DNA of 25,415 nucleotides, taken from positions 1-25,415 of IMG/VR virus record IMGVR_UViG_3300015360_000178; one strand, written 5' to 3'. The notes beneath the pieces are model-generated. The model ran no database searches and was not told where the DNA came from. It worked only from the letters and a program-made list of their open reading frames with translations. Of this stretch, positions 5,955 to 13,730 are shown in pieces. Position 1 is the stretch's first letter. The number at the start of each line of letters is the position of its first letter. A program made the translations under genes and the position numbers. This stretch comes from a virus.

Positions 5955-8006
5955 ATGGAAAAACCCTCTACAGAATATTCATCAGACGAATCCCTGTTGC
6001 TTCTTGAGTCTCGATATAAAAATATGACTAAAGCTCAGCTTGCTACTGAGGCGGTCACTATTTCCACTAATCAAGTGATGGCCTGTTTTGAGTTTAAATC
6101 TCCACGTCTGTCTCGTTTGCAGAAGTATTGGGATCTCTATGATGGCAAAGTACCAAAGAAGCTCAGACAGCTTTTTAACGTCCCTATTCCAGTATTCCCC
6201 GGAATGGTAGACACGCTGAATGCTCTTTATGACACTCCTATACAGCTTAAATTTAAGGAAGGTGATGCATCTGACTATTTCAAGGTACTCAAGATCAACG
6301 GTGCATTTCAAAAGGAAGTGATGGACTCAGCTGAGAACAGTAAATGGGATGAGAAACTTACTCTTGCAAGAAGCAACGGAATCATTGAAGGTCGTCCGAT
6401 TCTTGAATATACCGTATCAAGTGATCCTGAATACTACTCTGAACTTAATGTTATTAAGTTAAAGAACTTTAACTTTCAACCACGAGGGGGAGGAAAGCTT
6501 GAAAACCACTTGTTTGCGGGAACTGAAGATGTAGAAAAGACAAAATCTGAGCTTTTTGCAGGGGTAAAAGCCGGATACTACGACAAAACGCAGGTACTTG
6601 AACTAGTGAGTAAGTGTGCAGATCGTGAGTATTTGCCAAATAACAGTAATATCTACGGTGATAAGCTTTCTCGCTTTAAAGCACTGGGACTAGATCCTGA
6701 TAACCACTCGTATGTGGGGGAATCAGTGTATAAACTAGCAAACCATGTTTTAAATATTGATGGCAAACGATATTACCTTTGTTTTCATCCTTGGAGTAAG
6801 ACATGGGTACGTTTTGAACGGCTTACTGATCAGATAAGCTCTGACCTCTATCCGTGGGTAACGTATGCCACTCACCCAAATGACGAAAACTTTTTACCTA
6901 AGAGTTTTGCTGATGATCTGTACCCCGCAGCAGACTCAATTGTAGCAATGGTGAACCAAGAGCTTACTAACCGTGAAAAGCGAAACAACGGTTCTCGAGC
7001 ATTTGATAAAGACATGTTTTCTGATGTACGAAAGCTTGATGAAGCTATGCATCGTCCTGATGGTCTTGTTGCTGCTGATACGAAAGGAGGAACACGAAGA
7101 ATTTCTGAAGGAGTGTATGAGTTTAAAACAGCAGAACTTGGAGGCACAATCAACCTTGCTGACTGGATTATAGGTTCTCTTGGACGCAATACAGGAGCTA
7201 ATGACCTTTCTGCAGGAAGTGTATCTGAAGTATCTAAGAAAGCCTCAGTGACGTTTGCTGAACAAAAATCAGTTTCTAAGCGCATCGCATGGTCCTCAAA
7301 ACCCTTCCAAGGAATGATGTCAGATCTTGGGAAGCGGTTTGTCTATGGCTTGAAAGACCACATGCCGTCAAAGATGGCTATTAAGCTCATGGGTGAAGGA
7401 GGTTGGGAATGGGATGAAGTCACCCGGATTGACCTGAGTACTAAGAAGGATGTTGACGTGCATATTATCTCTACCGATCAGGAAATACAGAATAGCGAAA
7501 TGAAAGCTAAACGCCGTTCTGAAGCACTTGGAATGGTCTTAAATAGCCCTAACATTAACGGTAAAAAGCGTGATGAGGAAATTCTTATCTCTATTGGCGA
7601 TTATGCAGACGAAGAAGTAGCAGAGTTTTTAGACACTAAAACCTATGCAGACCGAAAATCTATTGCCCGAGCGAGTGTTGCTATTGAAATGATTCTCCGC
7701 AGTGAAGAACCAGACTTGTGGTATGGCGCAACCATTCCGTTCATGCAGAAGATTCTTGATTTTGCCAATGATAAACGCGCATCTCTTAAAGATAAATTTC
7801 AGCAACTTGTTGACTACTCAATGGCGCACATAGACATTGTTCAAGAAAATATAGAAAAAGATATTGCAGAACAGATGCGTATTCAAGGACAACAGAACTT
7901 ACAGCAACCGATGATGCAAGGAGAAGAACAGCCATCAGAAGCAGCTAATCCCGGAATGTCGGGAGGCATGAGTAGGGCTATGAGTATGGCAGAAGCAGCA
8001 GTATAA
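5955..8006 (+). CDS. Portal protein
   Basis: This 683-residue protein lies in the portal position between terminase and scaffold/coat. Its length fits the podovirus/P22-type size class. Portal-like features include a helical clip/stem region (residues about 310-345, YPAADSIVAMVNQELTNREK), an aromatic-rich wing with beta strands (KRYYLCFHPWSKTWVRFE), and a glutamine/methionine-rich flexible C-terminus (residues 640-683) as in portal barrels. The family role is the dodecameric DNA channel at one capsid vertex. The start at 5955 was chosen for frame. An overlapping ATG at 5951 is in another frame. The gene lies immediately downstream of a late-promoter element and probably yields a leaderless mRNA. 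Confidence 0.82.
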   Translation: MEKPSTEYSSDESLLLLESRYKNMTKAQLATEAVTISTNQVMACFEFKSPRLSRLQKYWDLYDGKVPKKLRQLFNVPIPVFPGMVDTLNALYDTPIQLKFKEGDASDYFKVLKINGAFQKEVMDSAENSKWDEKLTLARSNGIIEGRPILEYTVSSDPEYYSELNVIKLKNFNFQPRGGGKLENHLFAGTEDVEKTKSELFAGVKAGYYDKTQVLELVSKCADREYLPNNSNIYGDKLSRFKALGLDPDNHSYVGESVYKLANHVLNIDGKRYYLCFHPWSKTWVRFERLTDQISSDLYPWVTYATHPNDENFLPKSFADDLYPAADSIVAMVNQELTNREKRNNGSRAFDKDMFSDVRKLDEAMHRPDGLVAADTKGGTRRISEGVYEFKTAELGGTINLADWIIGSLGRNTGANDLSAGSVSEVSKKASVTFAEQKSVSKRIAWSSKPFQGMMSDLGKRFVYGLKDHMPSKMAIKLMGEGGWEWDEVTRIDLSTKKDVDVHIISTDQEIQNSEMKAKRRSEALGMVLNSPNINGKKRDEEILISIGDYADEEVAEFLDTKTYADRKSIARASVAIEMILRSEEPDLWYGATIPFMQKILDFANDKRASLKDKFQQLVDYSMAHIDIVQENIEKDIAEQMRIQGQQNLQQPMMQGEEQPSEAANPGMSGGMSRAMSMAEAAV

Positions 8007-8009
8007 AAA

Positions 8010-8369
8010 ATGATAAAAGACTTAGAAAAAGTAGCTGAAATATTTCTCAATGACGTAGACGCTGAAGACTTTCAGGAAAACCTGAAGACCCTTAGTGATT
8101 GGGAGAAGTCTCTTGATGAAAACAGGCTGTTCCTGAGTTGGCAGAATCACGACATTACCAAGGATATTTCTAGGATTGCCAAAGAATCCTTTAAAAGTTT
8201 TGCAATGCAACTTATGCAGAACCGCACTCTCACAGAACAGCAACGGTTTTCCTTATGGGCAAAGCAAGATGCATGTCTTTTTATTCTTGAACTGACTGAA
8301 AAAGATGCGAAGCAACAGATACAGCAAATTCTCAAAGAGGTACATATAGCAATCAACACATTCATGTAA
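8010..8369 (+). CDS. Helical hypothetical protein downstream of portal
   Basis: This 119-residue all-helical protein starts 3 nt after the portal stop. Its second half (LTEQQRFSLWAKQDACLFIL, then a Gln/Lys-rich helix) resembles small proteins often found between portal and scaffold genes in short-tailed phage contigs, but I know no assigned function. It has no membrane segment. Its TAA stop (8367-8369) is the first part of the second copy of the repeated promoter element. Confidence 0.7.
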   Translation: MIKDLEKVAEIFLNDVDAEDFQENLKTLSDWEKSLDENRLFLSWQNHDITKDISRIAKESFKSFAMQLMQNRTLTEQQRFSLWAKQDACLFILELTEKDAKQQIQQILKEVHIAINTFM

Positions 8370-8399
8370 CGCCACAAAAAGGGGGTGAATTGTTAGATT
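8369..8399 (+). promoter_or_regulatory. Late-promoter element, copy 2 (acidic protein/scaffold/coat)
   Basis: ACGCCACAAA at 8369-8378 carries GCCACA (8371-8376), followed after exactly 17 nt by TAGATT (8394-8399), the same hexamer as in copy 1. Predicted transcription starts near 8406, leaving a leader of about 26 nt before ATG 8433. This is the only copy whose gene does not start 7 nt after the hexamer. A G5 run (8381-8385) lies in the spacer. Confidence 0.65.
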
Positions 8400-8432
8400 A
8401 CAAAATAAACATTAATTCGATAACAAATATAT

Positions 8433-8687
8433 ATGCCAAAGAAAACGACAGCTGTGGAGGAAGAAATCGTTGAAGAAAAAGTAGAAGCAACTGAGGAAGC
8501 TGTGGAGGAAGAAGAAGAAGAAGAAGTGGAAAAAATCTTAGATAAAAAAGGAAAACTCGGAGCAAGTGGAGTTGTCACAGTGACATGGAGAGGTCAGTCA
8601 CGACAATATACAAAGGAAATACACGGTGACGCTTTCGTAGCTCTAGCAGAGGAATTTGCAGGGAAGAAGGACGCTACTGTGGCGTAG
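8433..8687 (+). CDS. Acidic small structural-region protein
   Basis: This 84-residue protein has an extremely acidic first half (about 20 Glu between residues 9 and 33, including a run of seven), then a compact second half (VVTVTWRGQSRQYTKEIHGD and a helix). The tail looks like a small beta-beta-alpha domain. It lies between portal and scaffold and is the first gene after promoter copy 2. The acidic arm might bind capsid or mimic DNA, but this is speculation. No Shine-Dalgarno sequence precedes the ATG. Confidence 0.7.
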   Translation: MPKKTTAVEEEIVEEKVEATEEAVEEEEEEEVEKILDKKGKLGASGVVTVTWRGQSRQYTKEIHGDAFVALAEEFAGKKDATVA

Positions 8688-8830
8688 TTTGCAGGGGAGG
8701 GGATTATTCTTCTCTCCAACAAACAACACCACGTTGTTTCCCGGATTGCCCGGCTTTAGAGCAATACAGTTTGCATGTTCTGTACGAAAAACATACTTCT
8801 CGTGATTCGAGATTTTTAAAGACATCACTT
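8688..8830 (+). other. Intergenic leader before scaffold
   Basis: 143 nt without a supported gene. It contains GGAGGG/CTCTCC (around 8696-8717), ACAAC/GTTGT (around 8725-8741) and a terminator-like hairpin at 8798-8817. A frame-extending ATG at 8771 for the scaffold gene lies here, but it would place all these stems in coding sequence, so I reject it. Confidence 0.4.
8798..8817 (+). terminator. Weak terminator-like hairpin
   Basis: TCTCG (8798-8802) pairs with CGAGA (8808-8812) around TGATT and is followed directly by TTTTT (8813-8817). The 5-bp stem is short, so termination would be partial. It could set the ratio between the acidic protein and the scaffold/coat transcripts. Confidence 0.4.
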
Positions 8831-9763
8831 ATGGATCAAAACGAAGAACAGTACAAGAAGGAACTAGCCGAATCAGGCGTAGAACTTCCTGAACTAGAGG
8901 CAACAGAAACGCCAGAGCAAAAAGCACAAGTCGAAGCGCAAGCCAAGGCAGATGCTGATGCCAAAGATGCACAAGACGCTGAGGATGCGAAAGCAACCGA
9001 AAAAGCGACTACAGCAGTAACTGAACCTTTAACAACCGAACCAAAAGAGGAACGCAAGCCGCGCTCAATCTATGACGAATACAAGGACAAAAAATCCGAG
9101 TTGAAAACAGAGAAAGAGTTGCGCGAACAAGTGGAGAAAGAACGTGATGAACTCAAGGTAAAACTTGAGGCAGTGGGAGCAGCCAAAACACCTGAAGAAA
9201 AGAAAATTGCTACTGATGATCTTGATGAATTTGCTAAAGAAATTGACGCAGATCCTCAAGCTCTACGAAGGATGCGAGATGAATTTTTGAAAGGAGTTAA
9301 GACTGAGGGCTTATCTGAAGAAGATCGCAAGATTATCGAAGATGCCAAAGCTATCACTGCATCACACTCAAAAGAACTTGAAAAACAGACTTTTGAAAAT
9401 GAATATCAGGCCGTTGTGCCTTCACTTAAAGAATTGCTTCCAAATGCAACTGACGAAGAAATGCAAGCAGTAAAAAAGGAAATTGACCGAGTTTCCCATA
9501 CAAAGGAATTCGCTGACAAAGACCTTGATTACGTTGTATTTAAAACCCAGAAGACTCTCTCAGAACTTGTATCTCCTAAAAAGCGCGGACTCGAGGGTAA
9601 GGGTAATAAAGACGTGGTGGAAGAAAATAATGATTTCAACCCGAACGCTGATTACTCAAAAATGACCCCTACAGAACGTGATAAATGGGAGGAACAATAT
9701 AAAAATCTCGGAAAGTCTGAAGGTCTTCAAACAGATGCACAAGGCAGAAAACTCTTAATCTAA
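8831..9763 (+). CDS. Scaffolding protein
   Basis: This 310-residue, highly charged, nearly all-helical protein lies directly before the coat gene. Residues 25-65 are an Ala/Asp/Glu/Lys repeat region (AQAKADADAKDAQDAEDAKA). A coiled coil follows at about 90-120 (TEKELREQVEKERDELKVKL). The C-terminus is basic and polar. This composition and position are typical of phage scaffolds, which nucleate procapsid assembly and leave before maturation. I start it at ATG 8831 (MDQNEEQYKK). The in-frame ATG at 8771 would add 20 residues encoded by the structured leader. Confidence 0.82.
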   Translation: MDQNEEQYKKELAESGVELPELEATETPEQKAQVEAQAKADADAKDAQDAEDAKATEKATTAVTEPLTTEPKEERKPRSIYDEYKDKKSELKTEKELREQVEKERDELKVKLEAVGAAKTPEEKKIATDDLDEFAKEIDADPQALRRMRDEFLKGVKTEGLSEEDRKIIEDAKAITASHSKELEKQTFENEYQAVVPSLKELLPNATDEEMQAVKKEIDRVSHTKEFADKDLDYVVFKTQKTLSELVSPKKRGLEGKGNKDVVEENNDFNPNADYSKMTPTERDKWEEQYKNLGKSEGLQTDAQGRKLLI

Positions 9764-9792
9764 GCTCTCTTTTGGATTTATAACCATTATTT

Positions 9793-11073
9793 ATGGGCGC
9801 AAATCTAAATACAATGACATTCAAGACAGTATTCTCAGCCGAATACCAGATGTCACACTTCAAGGAACCTGTATACCAGATCCTTGCAGACACACGTCTT
9901 GAATCAGCTCTTACAAAAGGGCAGACAATAGCACGATCATTTGCTTCTGACGTACAAGTAAACGATATGGGAGCTGACGGAAGTTACTCTACTCAGGCGA
10001 TTACAGACACACAAGAAACATTGGTAATTAACAAGGAAAAAGAAGCTTCGATCTACATCAAGAAACTTGATGAGCTACAAGCACACCTTCCACTCAAGCA
10101 GAAGTACGGACGTAAGCTTGCTAATGCTCTCATCAACCAGATTGATGGTGACGTATTGCTTGCAGCGTATCAAAATGCAGGAACAACTCTTGATGATGGC
10201 TCATTTGCAGGAACTGCCGGAAACGGACACACAGCAACTGCATCTAACATCGCAACAGTGTTCACTACTGCGATGCAAAAACTCCGCCTGAAGAACGTGG
10301 TGTACAACAAGCGATTCCAAGGAGGAATGAAATTGGAAGTTCCTGAGGGAATGCCAATTGCAGTTATTTCTCCTGAAATCCTTTCGTACATTGAATTGTA
10401 TCTTGGAGGCAAGGACACACTTCTTGGAGATCAGGTTTCCCGAAACGGATACTCTGGTTACTTCATGGGGTTTGAACTCTTTGTTTCAAATGGACTTCCA
10501 TGGACTGCAACACTTGAACTTCCAACAATTCCAACAGCTGGTGACACTTTGGTACTCAATGGTGTTACTCTAACCGCAGCAGCAGATGGTGCTGCATCTG
10601 CAGCAGGTGAATATTCAATTCAAGGAACTGTTGATTTAGGTGCAGCTTCATTGGTTAAATTAATCAATGGTACTGGTACACCGGGTGCTGACGAATATAT
10701 CGAAGTTTCAGCTGCAAACCGCAGACTTCTTAAAAATATTACAGCAACATATGACGCAGCAACAAACATCTTGACTCTTGTATCTTCAGGATGGGGAACA
10801 GTTGTTGTTTCAGAAACATTCACTGCTTCAGGAAATATCTTCACAGCAGGAAAGCAGGTATTGCGCTCACTCTTTGCCCTTTCAAAGTCACTTTCACTTG
10901 TAATTCAAAAAGAACCGTCAATGGAGGAAAACTTTGTTTCAGGCAAGATTGGACGAGACTACATCGCATGGACAGTATACGGAATTAAGGTCTTCACAGA
11001 TCAGGCCCCAATGATTGTTTCATACTCTGTACTTTCATCTAGCTTCACTGCTTCAGACGCAACACCACAGTAA
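9793..11073 (+). CDS. Major capsid protein with inserted beta domain
   Basis: This 426-residue coat protein follows the scaffold gene. The N-terminal arm, a spine-helix-like segment (LPLKQKYGRKLANALINQID, 100-118), the A-domain-like segment (PIAVISPEILSYIELYLGG) and the C-terminal IGRDYIAWTVYGIKVFTDQA fit an HK97-fold coat. Residues about 243-352 look like an insertion: GDTLVLNGVTLTA...GEYSIQG...ASLVKLINGTGTPGADEYIEVSAANRR. This is the 'GDt..iNGvtfta' small beta domain common in phage decoration and tail proteins. It splits an otherwise ordinary coat just before the segment FALSKSLSLVIQKEPSMEEN. It probably projects from the capsid surface. No promoter element or Shine-Dalgarno sequence is evident before the ATG. 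Confidence 0.85.
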   Translation: MGANLNTMTFKTVFSAEYQMSHFKEPVYQILADTRLESALTKGQTIARSFASDVQVNDMGADGSYSTQAITDTQETLVINKEKEASIYIKKLDELQAHLPLKQKYGRKLANALINQIDGDVLLAAYQNAGTTLDDGSFAGTAGNGHTATASNIATVFTTAMQKLRLKNVVYNKRFQGGMKLEVPEGMPIAVISPEILSYIELYLGGKDTLLGDQVSRNGYSGYFMGFELFVSNGLPWTATLELPTIPTAGDTLVLNGVTLTAAADGAASAAGEYSIQGTVDLGAASLVKLINGTGTPGADEYIEVSAANRRLLKNITATYDAATNILTLVSSGWGTVVVSETFTASGNIFTAGKQVLRSLFALSKSLSLVIQKEPSMEENFVSGKIGRDYIAWTVYGIKVFTDQAPMIVSYSVLSSSFTASDATPQ

Positions 11074-11087
11074 TAACCAACTATAAC
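11057..11087 (+). promoter_or_regulatory. Degenerate late-promoter element (decoration gene)
   Basis: ACGCAACA (11057-11064) differs by one base from the conserved ACGCCACA. The box GCAACA (11059-11064) is followed after 17 nt by TATAAC (11082-11087), and ATG 11094 begins 6 nt later. The layout matches the four exact copies. It overlaps the end of the coat gene. Confidence 0.45.
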
Positions 11088-11093
11088 AACTAT

Positions 11094-11687
11094 ATGACTA
11101 CCTTCATTAAATTTGCCCTTGTCATGGTGGGAGTAGTAGTTGGAGTATTACTTGGAACCATGTCTAGCTCAGATAACTTAGGAAGTGTGTACAACAACGT
11201 GACCCAAGACTTCAGTAACGGTATCTCAGTTGATGGGACTATCGTCATTGACGAAACGGGAAATGTTGATGCTCCACTTACGCCAATCAGCTTTAAAGAG
11301 CCAATTGAGACGATTGCAGCAGACGATACGCTCACTATTGCAGAAACAGGGAAGGTTATCTATCTCGGCACAGCCGGAGTGGATCTTAATCTTCCAACAG
11401 CAGCAAGTTCTGCAGGTGTCACCTATCGAGTGGTGGTATCTGCAAACTTTGCAACAACGAACATGACTGTTACCGGAGGAGCGTCAGATGCTTCAGATGA
11501 TCTTATTTTTGGGTCACTTGAGGTAGCTGGTGCGGTAGTGCTCTGTTCAGATGAAGACACAGTTTCGTTTGTAAACACTGCAGAATTGCCCGGAGACTTC
11601 ATTGAACTCCATTCCAACGGTACTAACTGGCTCTTAACAGGCCAAGCAGGTGCTTCAGGAGCAATTACCTGTACTGACGCAGACTAA
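11094..11687 (+). CDS. Membrane-anchored head decoration-type protein
   Basis: This 197-residue protein begins with an N-terminal hydrophobic segment (FALVMVGVVVGVLLGTM, residues 7-23), which reads as a signal anchor or signal peptide. A beta-rich body follows, including the segment IAETGKVIYLGTAGVDLNLP and an ending LHSNGTNWLLTGQAGASGA. The latter resembles beta domains of phage head or tail decoration proteins ('...dGtnW...g'). Position right after the coat gene suggests a capsid decoration or fibre. A membrane segment on a decoration protein is unusual; see the finding on hydrophobic N-termini. Confidence 0.65.
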   Translation: MTTFIKFALVMVGVVVGVLLGTMSSSDNLGSVYNNVTQDFSNGISVDGTIVIDETGNVDAPLTPISFKEPIETIAADDTLTIAETGKVIYLGTAGVDLNLPTAASSAGVTYRVVVSANFATTNMTVTGGASDASDDLIFGSLEVAGAVVLCSDEDTVSFVNTAELPGDFIELHSNGTNWLLTGQAGASGAITCTDAD

Positions 11688-11691
11688 ACTT

Positions 11692-11732
11692 TCCTCACTC
11701 TGGCCTTACATTGGTAAGGCTAGAGCTGAGGA
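11692..11732 (+). other. Strong 18-bp hairpin between structural genes
   Basis: Positions 11692-11709 pair with 11714-11732, giving 18 pairs (one G-U) interrupted only by a bulged C at 11726, with the tetraloop ATTG (11710-11713). No U-tract follows (the next bases are TGGATTAAC), so it is not a standard intrinsic terminator. An RNA-processing or mRNA-stability element separating high-level coat/decoration messages from the downstream genes is plausible. Confidence 0.7.
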
Positions 11733-11757
11733 TGGATTAACAAATTAAAATAAAAAC

Positions 11758-12135
11758 ATGAAACGACCACAATTATTCATACCTATCAATGCACAGACAG
11801 CAACATACACGTCTGATCCAGTCAATATAGAAAATGCTGAGAAAGTACAACTTGAGTTTACTCGAGCTAACCATTCATCAGGGTCCTCAGCTTTCGCAGT
11901 TACAGTTTCGGTAGATGGTGTAAATTACGTTACCTACAATAAGCTTATAGACAACGTGACAAACACTAATGCACAGGCACTTACGCGAGTAGCTTCAGCA
12001 AGTCTGGCTTCTGATACAAGCAAACATTACACAATGGACCTCACACAAGATGCGTTTCGTTTTATGAAGGTTACTGTCACTGAAACAACTGATGGTACAC
12101 ATACAGCAAAAGCACTTGTTATTTATAACGTCTAA
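11758..12135 (+). CDS. Small beta-rich structural protein
   Basis: This 125-residue protein is almost wholly beta-strand in pattern. It carries an Ala/Ser/Thr-rich middle and the motif AFAVTVSVDGVNYVTY, similar to single-domain 'eGSlDG.nWv' decoration proteins of phage. The C-terminus (AKALVIYNV) closes a beta sandwich. It has no signal peptide. The start was chosen at ATG 11758, after an A-rich leader downstream of the 11692-11732 hairpin. The likely role is a minor or decoration capsid protein; this is inference from fold pattern and position. Confidence 0.65.
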   Translation: MKRPQLFIPINAQTATYTSDPVNIENAEKVQLEFTRANHSSGSSAFAVTVSVDGVNYVTYNKLIDNVTNTNAQALTRVASASLASDTSKHYTMDLTQDAFRFMKVTVTETTDGTHTAKALVIYNV

Positions 12136-12137
12136 AT

Positions 12138-13010
12138 ATGCTTACACTGCATCCACAAAATTCATTCACCGTAGTTCGCCAGATAGCGAATCATCTTGAT
12201 ACTGACACGAATTATGTGCGCGCTGTGATACGAAACGCATATACCGATGAGATCATAACTACTCTTGATCTTACAAGCCGTGGAAGCCAGCGATTCTCTA
12301 AAAACTGGCAAGTTCCTGCAGATACTTCAGGTCAAGGATTCTATATTTCAATTGTTACTTCTGTATACACAAACTCAGATTACACTACCAAAAATCAAAA
12401 CTATGGAGACGAGGAAACTACTTACCTTGTCCAAGATAGAGTAATGAATGTAGGGCGTGGAGGTGGAGGACTTGATTCACGTACTGTTCGTAGAATTGTT
12501 GAGGAAGTGATAGACGCAAAACTACCGAAAGAGGAAGCTTCCAAAAAAAATACAGCAGGCAGTAAACTAGTTGAAGCCAAAAAACTCACTGAGCCTGCTC
12601 GATGGGATGAAGTACTTATTGCAATTGGCAAACTGCAGGATTTTATTCAAAAACAGGATAAACCAGAAAAGCTAGATTATAAGCCATTTAATCAGGGCAT
12701 AGAATCAATTCTAAGCGCTGTAAATGAGAAAGAGGTAACTGAACCTACAGATATTTCTCCAATACTCGAAAAGTTGGAAGAAAAAGATGAGTCAGACAGT
12801 CTTTCACAAGAGGAAATGAAAGAAATGCTCTTGGACCTTGAAACAAAGTTTATTGCAACCATAAAAAGCGAAATTAATGAGGCAATTTCAACGACACAAT
12901 TTGTAAGTCAATTTGCTACATTCGCGTCACCTAAAAAGAAACAGAAAGCTGATGAGCAAGAGGAAGAAGAAAAGCCTATACCTTTTAATTTAAAAGATTT
13001 AACCGCATAA
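12138..13010 (+). CDS. Beta-domain plus coiled-coil virion protein
   Basis: This 290-residue protein begins 2 nt after the previous stop through a TAAATATG junction. Residues 1-100 form a beta domain (VRAVIRNAYTDEIITTLDL). A glycine linker (RGGGG, about 106-110) follows, then helices predicted to form coiled coils, and an acidic C-terminus (KADEQEEEEKP). I do not recognise the family. The two-part layout suits a protein that docks on the capsid and reaches outward, such as a head fibre or connector accessory. No enzyme motif is seen. Confidence 0.65.
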   Translation: MLTLHPQNSFTVVRQIANHLDTDTNYVRAVIRNAYTDEIITTLDLTSRGSQRFSKNWQVPADTSGQGFYISIVTSVYTNSDYTTKNQNYGDEETTYLVQDRVMNVGRGGGGLDSRTVRRIVEEVIDAKLPKEEASKKNTAGSKLVEAKKLTEPARWDEVLIAIGKLQDFIQKQDKPEKLDYKPFNQGIESILSAVNEKEVTEPTDISPILEKLEEKDESDSLSQEEMKEMLLDLETKFIATIKSEINEAISTTQFVSQFATFASPKKKQKADEQEEEEKPIPFNLKDLTA

Positions 13011-13011
13011 C

Positions 13012-13728
13012 ATGATTGATACAGGAACAGAATTAGCAGACTTCATCAACTCGCTCAATGCAGAGGCAGATATTGATGCAACGCTTATAGATGTTCTTGT
13101 AAGCACAGGTAAAGCAGTTCTTGAAGCGGAACGTCCGTGGATGGTATTACGGAAAACTGATACCTCAAAAAATGTAACAACAGGTAATACATGGCAAACA
13201 GCAATTGACCTTTCTACCATTACAGACTTCTCGGAATTTCATGTAAATCAAAATGGAGTTATTTTAAAGCTCTTTGACGGCGGTAATCGTATCGAATACT
13301 ACTTGTTGAAGCACTTTGATGAACGTCTTGAGTATAAGAATGTGTCTAATACTGCAGTTTATGACGCAAACACAATGACACTCTATCTCAATGGAACAGT
13401 GTCATTTGCAGGTACGCTTTACCTTCCCTATGTCTCTACTTCAACTGAAGTAGACCTTACGAGCGTAACTGCTGTATGGACCAAATTTCCACCACGCTTC
13501 TTGCCAATCTTGGGATTTTATGCAATTGGAGTGTTTAAAGGAGCTGTTGACTACGACTCTATTAACAGAGCTATGCTACCTGAGAACAAAGCAACATTTG
13601 AAGCCCTTAAAAATGCAATGGTTACTTGGGATAACAACTTACAACTTGCAACAAATCAGTCTAATGACCCTACAGAATATGCAGGAGGGTATCCGCGCAG
13701 TGGGGCAATAGATAGATTTAGTGATTAA
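13012..13728 (+). CDS. Putative head-tail adaptor protein
   Basis: This 238-residue protein lies directly before the nozzle gene. It has a helical N-terminus (LADFINSLNAEADIDATLID), a beta insertion (residues about 55-150) and a helical C-terminus with the aromatic signature FPPRFLPILGFYAIGVFKG followed by DYDSINRAMLPE. Position and helix-beta-helix layout resemble the adaptor (P22 gp4/T7 gp11 type) that connects the portal to the tail nozzle. The sequence match to these is weak, so the role rests mostly on gene order. It starts 1 nt after the preceding stop. Confidence 0.6.
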   Translation: MIDTGTELADFINSLNAEADIDATLIDVLVSTGKAVLEAERPWMVLRKTDTSKNVTTGNTWQTAIDLSTITDFSEFHVNQNGVILKLFDGGNRIEYYLLKHFDERLEYKNVSNTAVYDANTMTLYLNGTVSFAGTLYLPYVSTSTEVDLTSVTAVWTKFPPRFLPILGFYAIGVFKGAVDYDSINRAMLPENKATFEALKNAMVTWDNNLQLATNQSNDPTEYAGGYPRSGAIDRFSD

Positions 13729-13730
13729 AT

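Noticed and set aside
8678-8685. Minus-strand ACGCCACA
   Set aside because: The sequence 17 nt downstream on that strand reads TGCAAA, and no minus-strand gene exists nearby.
8771-8830. N-terminal extension of the scaffold from ATG 8771
   Set aside because: It would be encoded by a stem-rich leader with a terminator-like hairpin, and the sequence from MDQNEEQ is typical of a true start.
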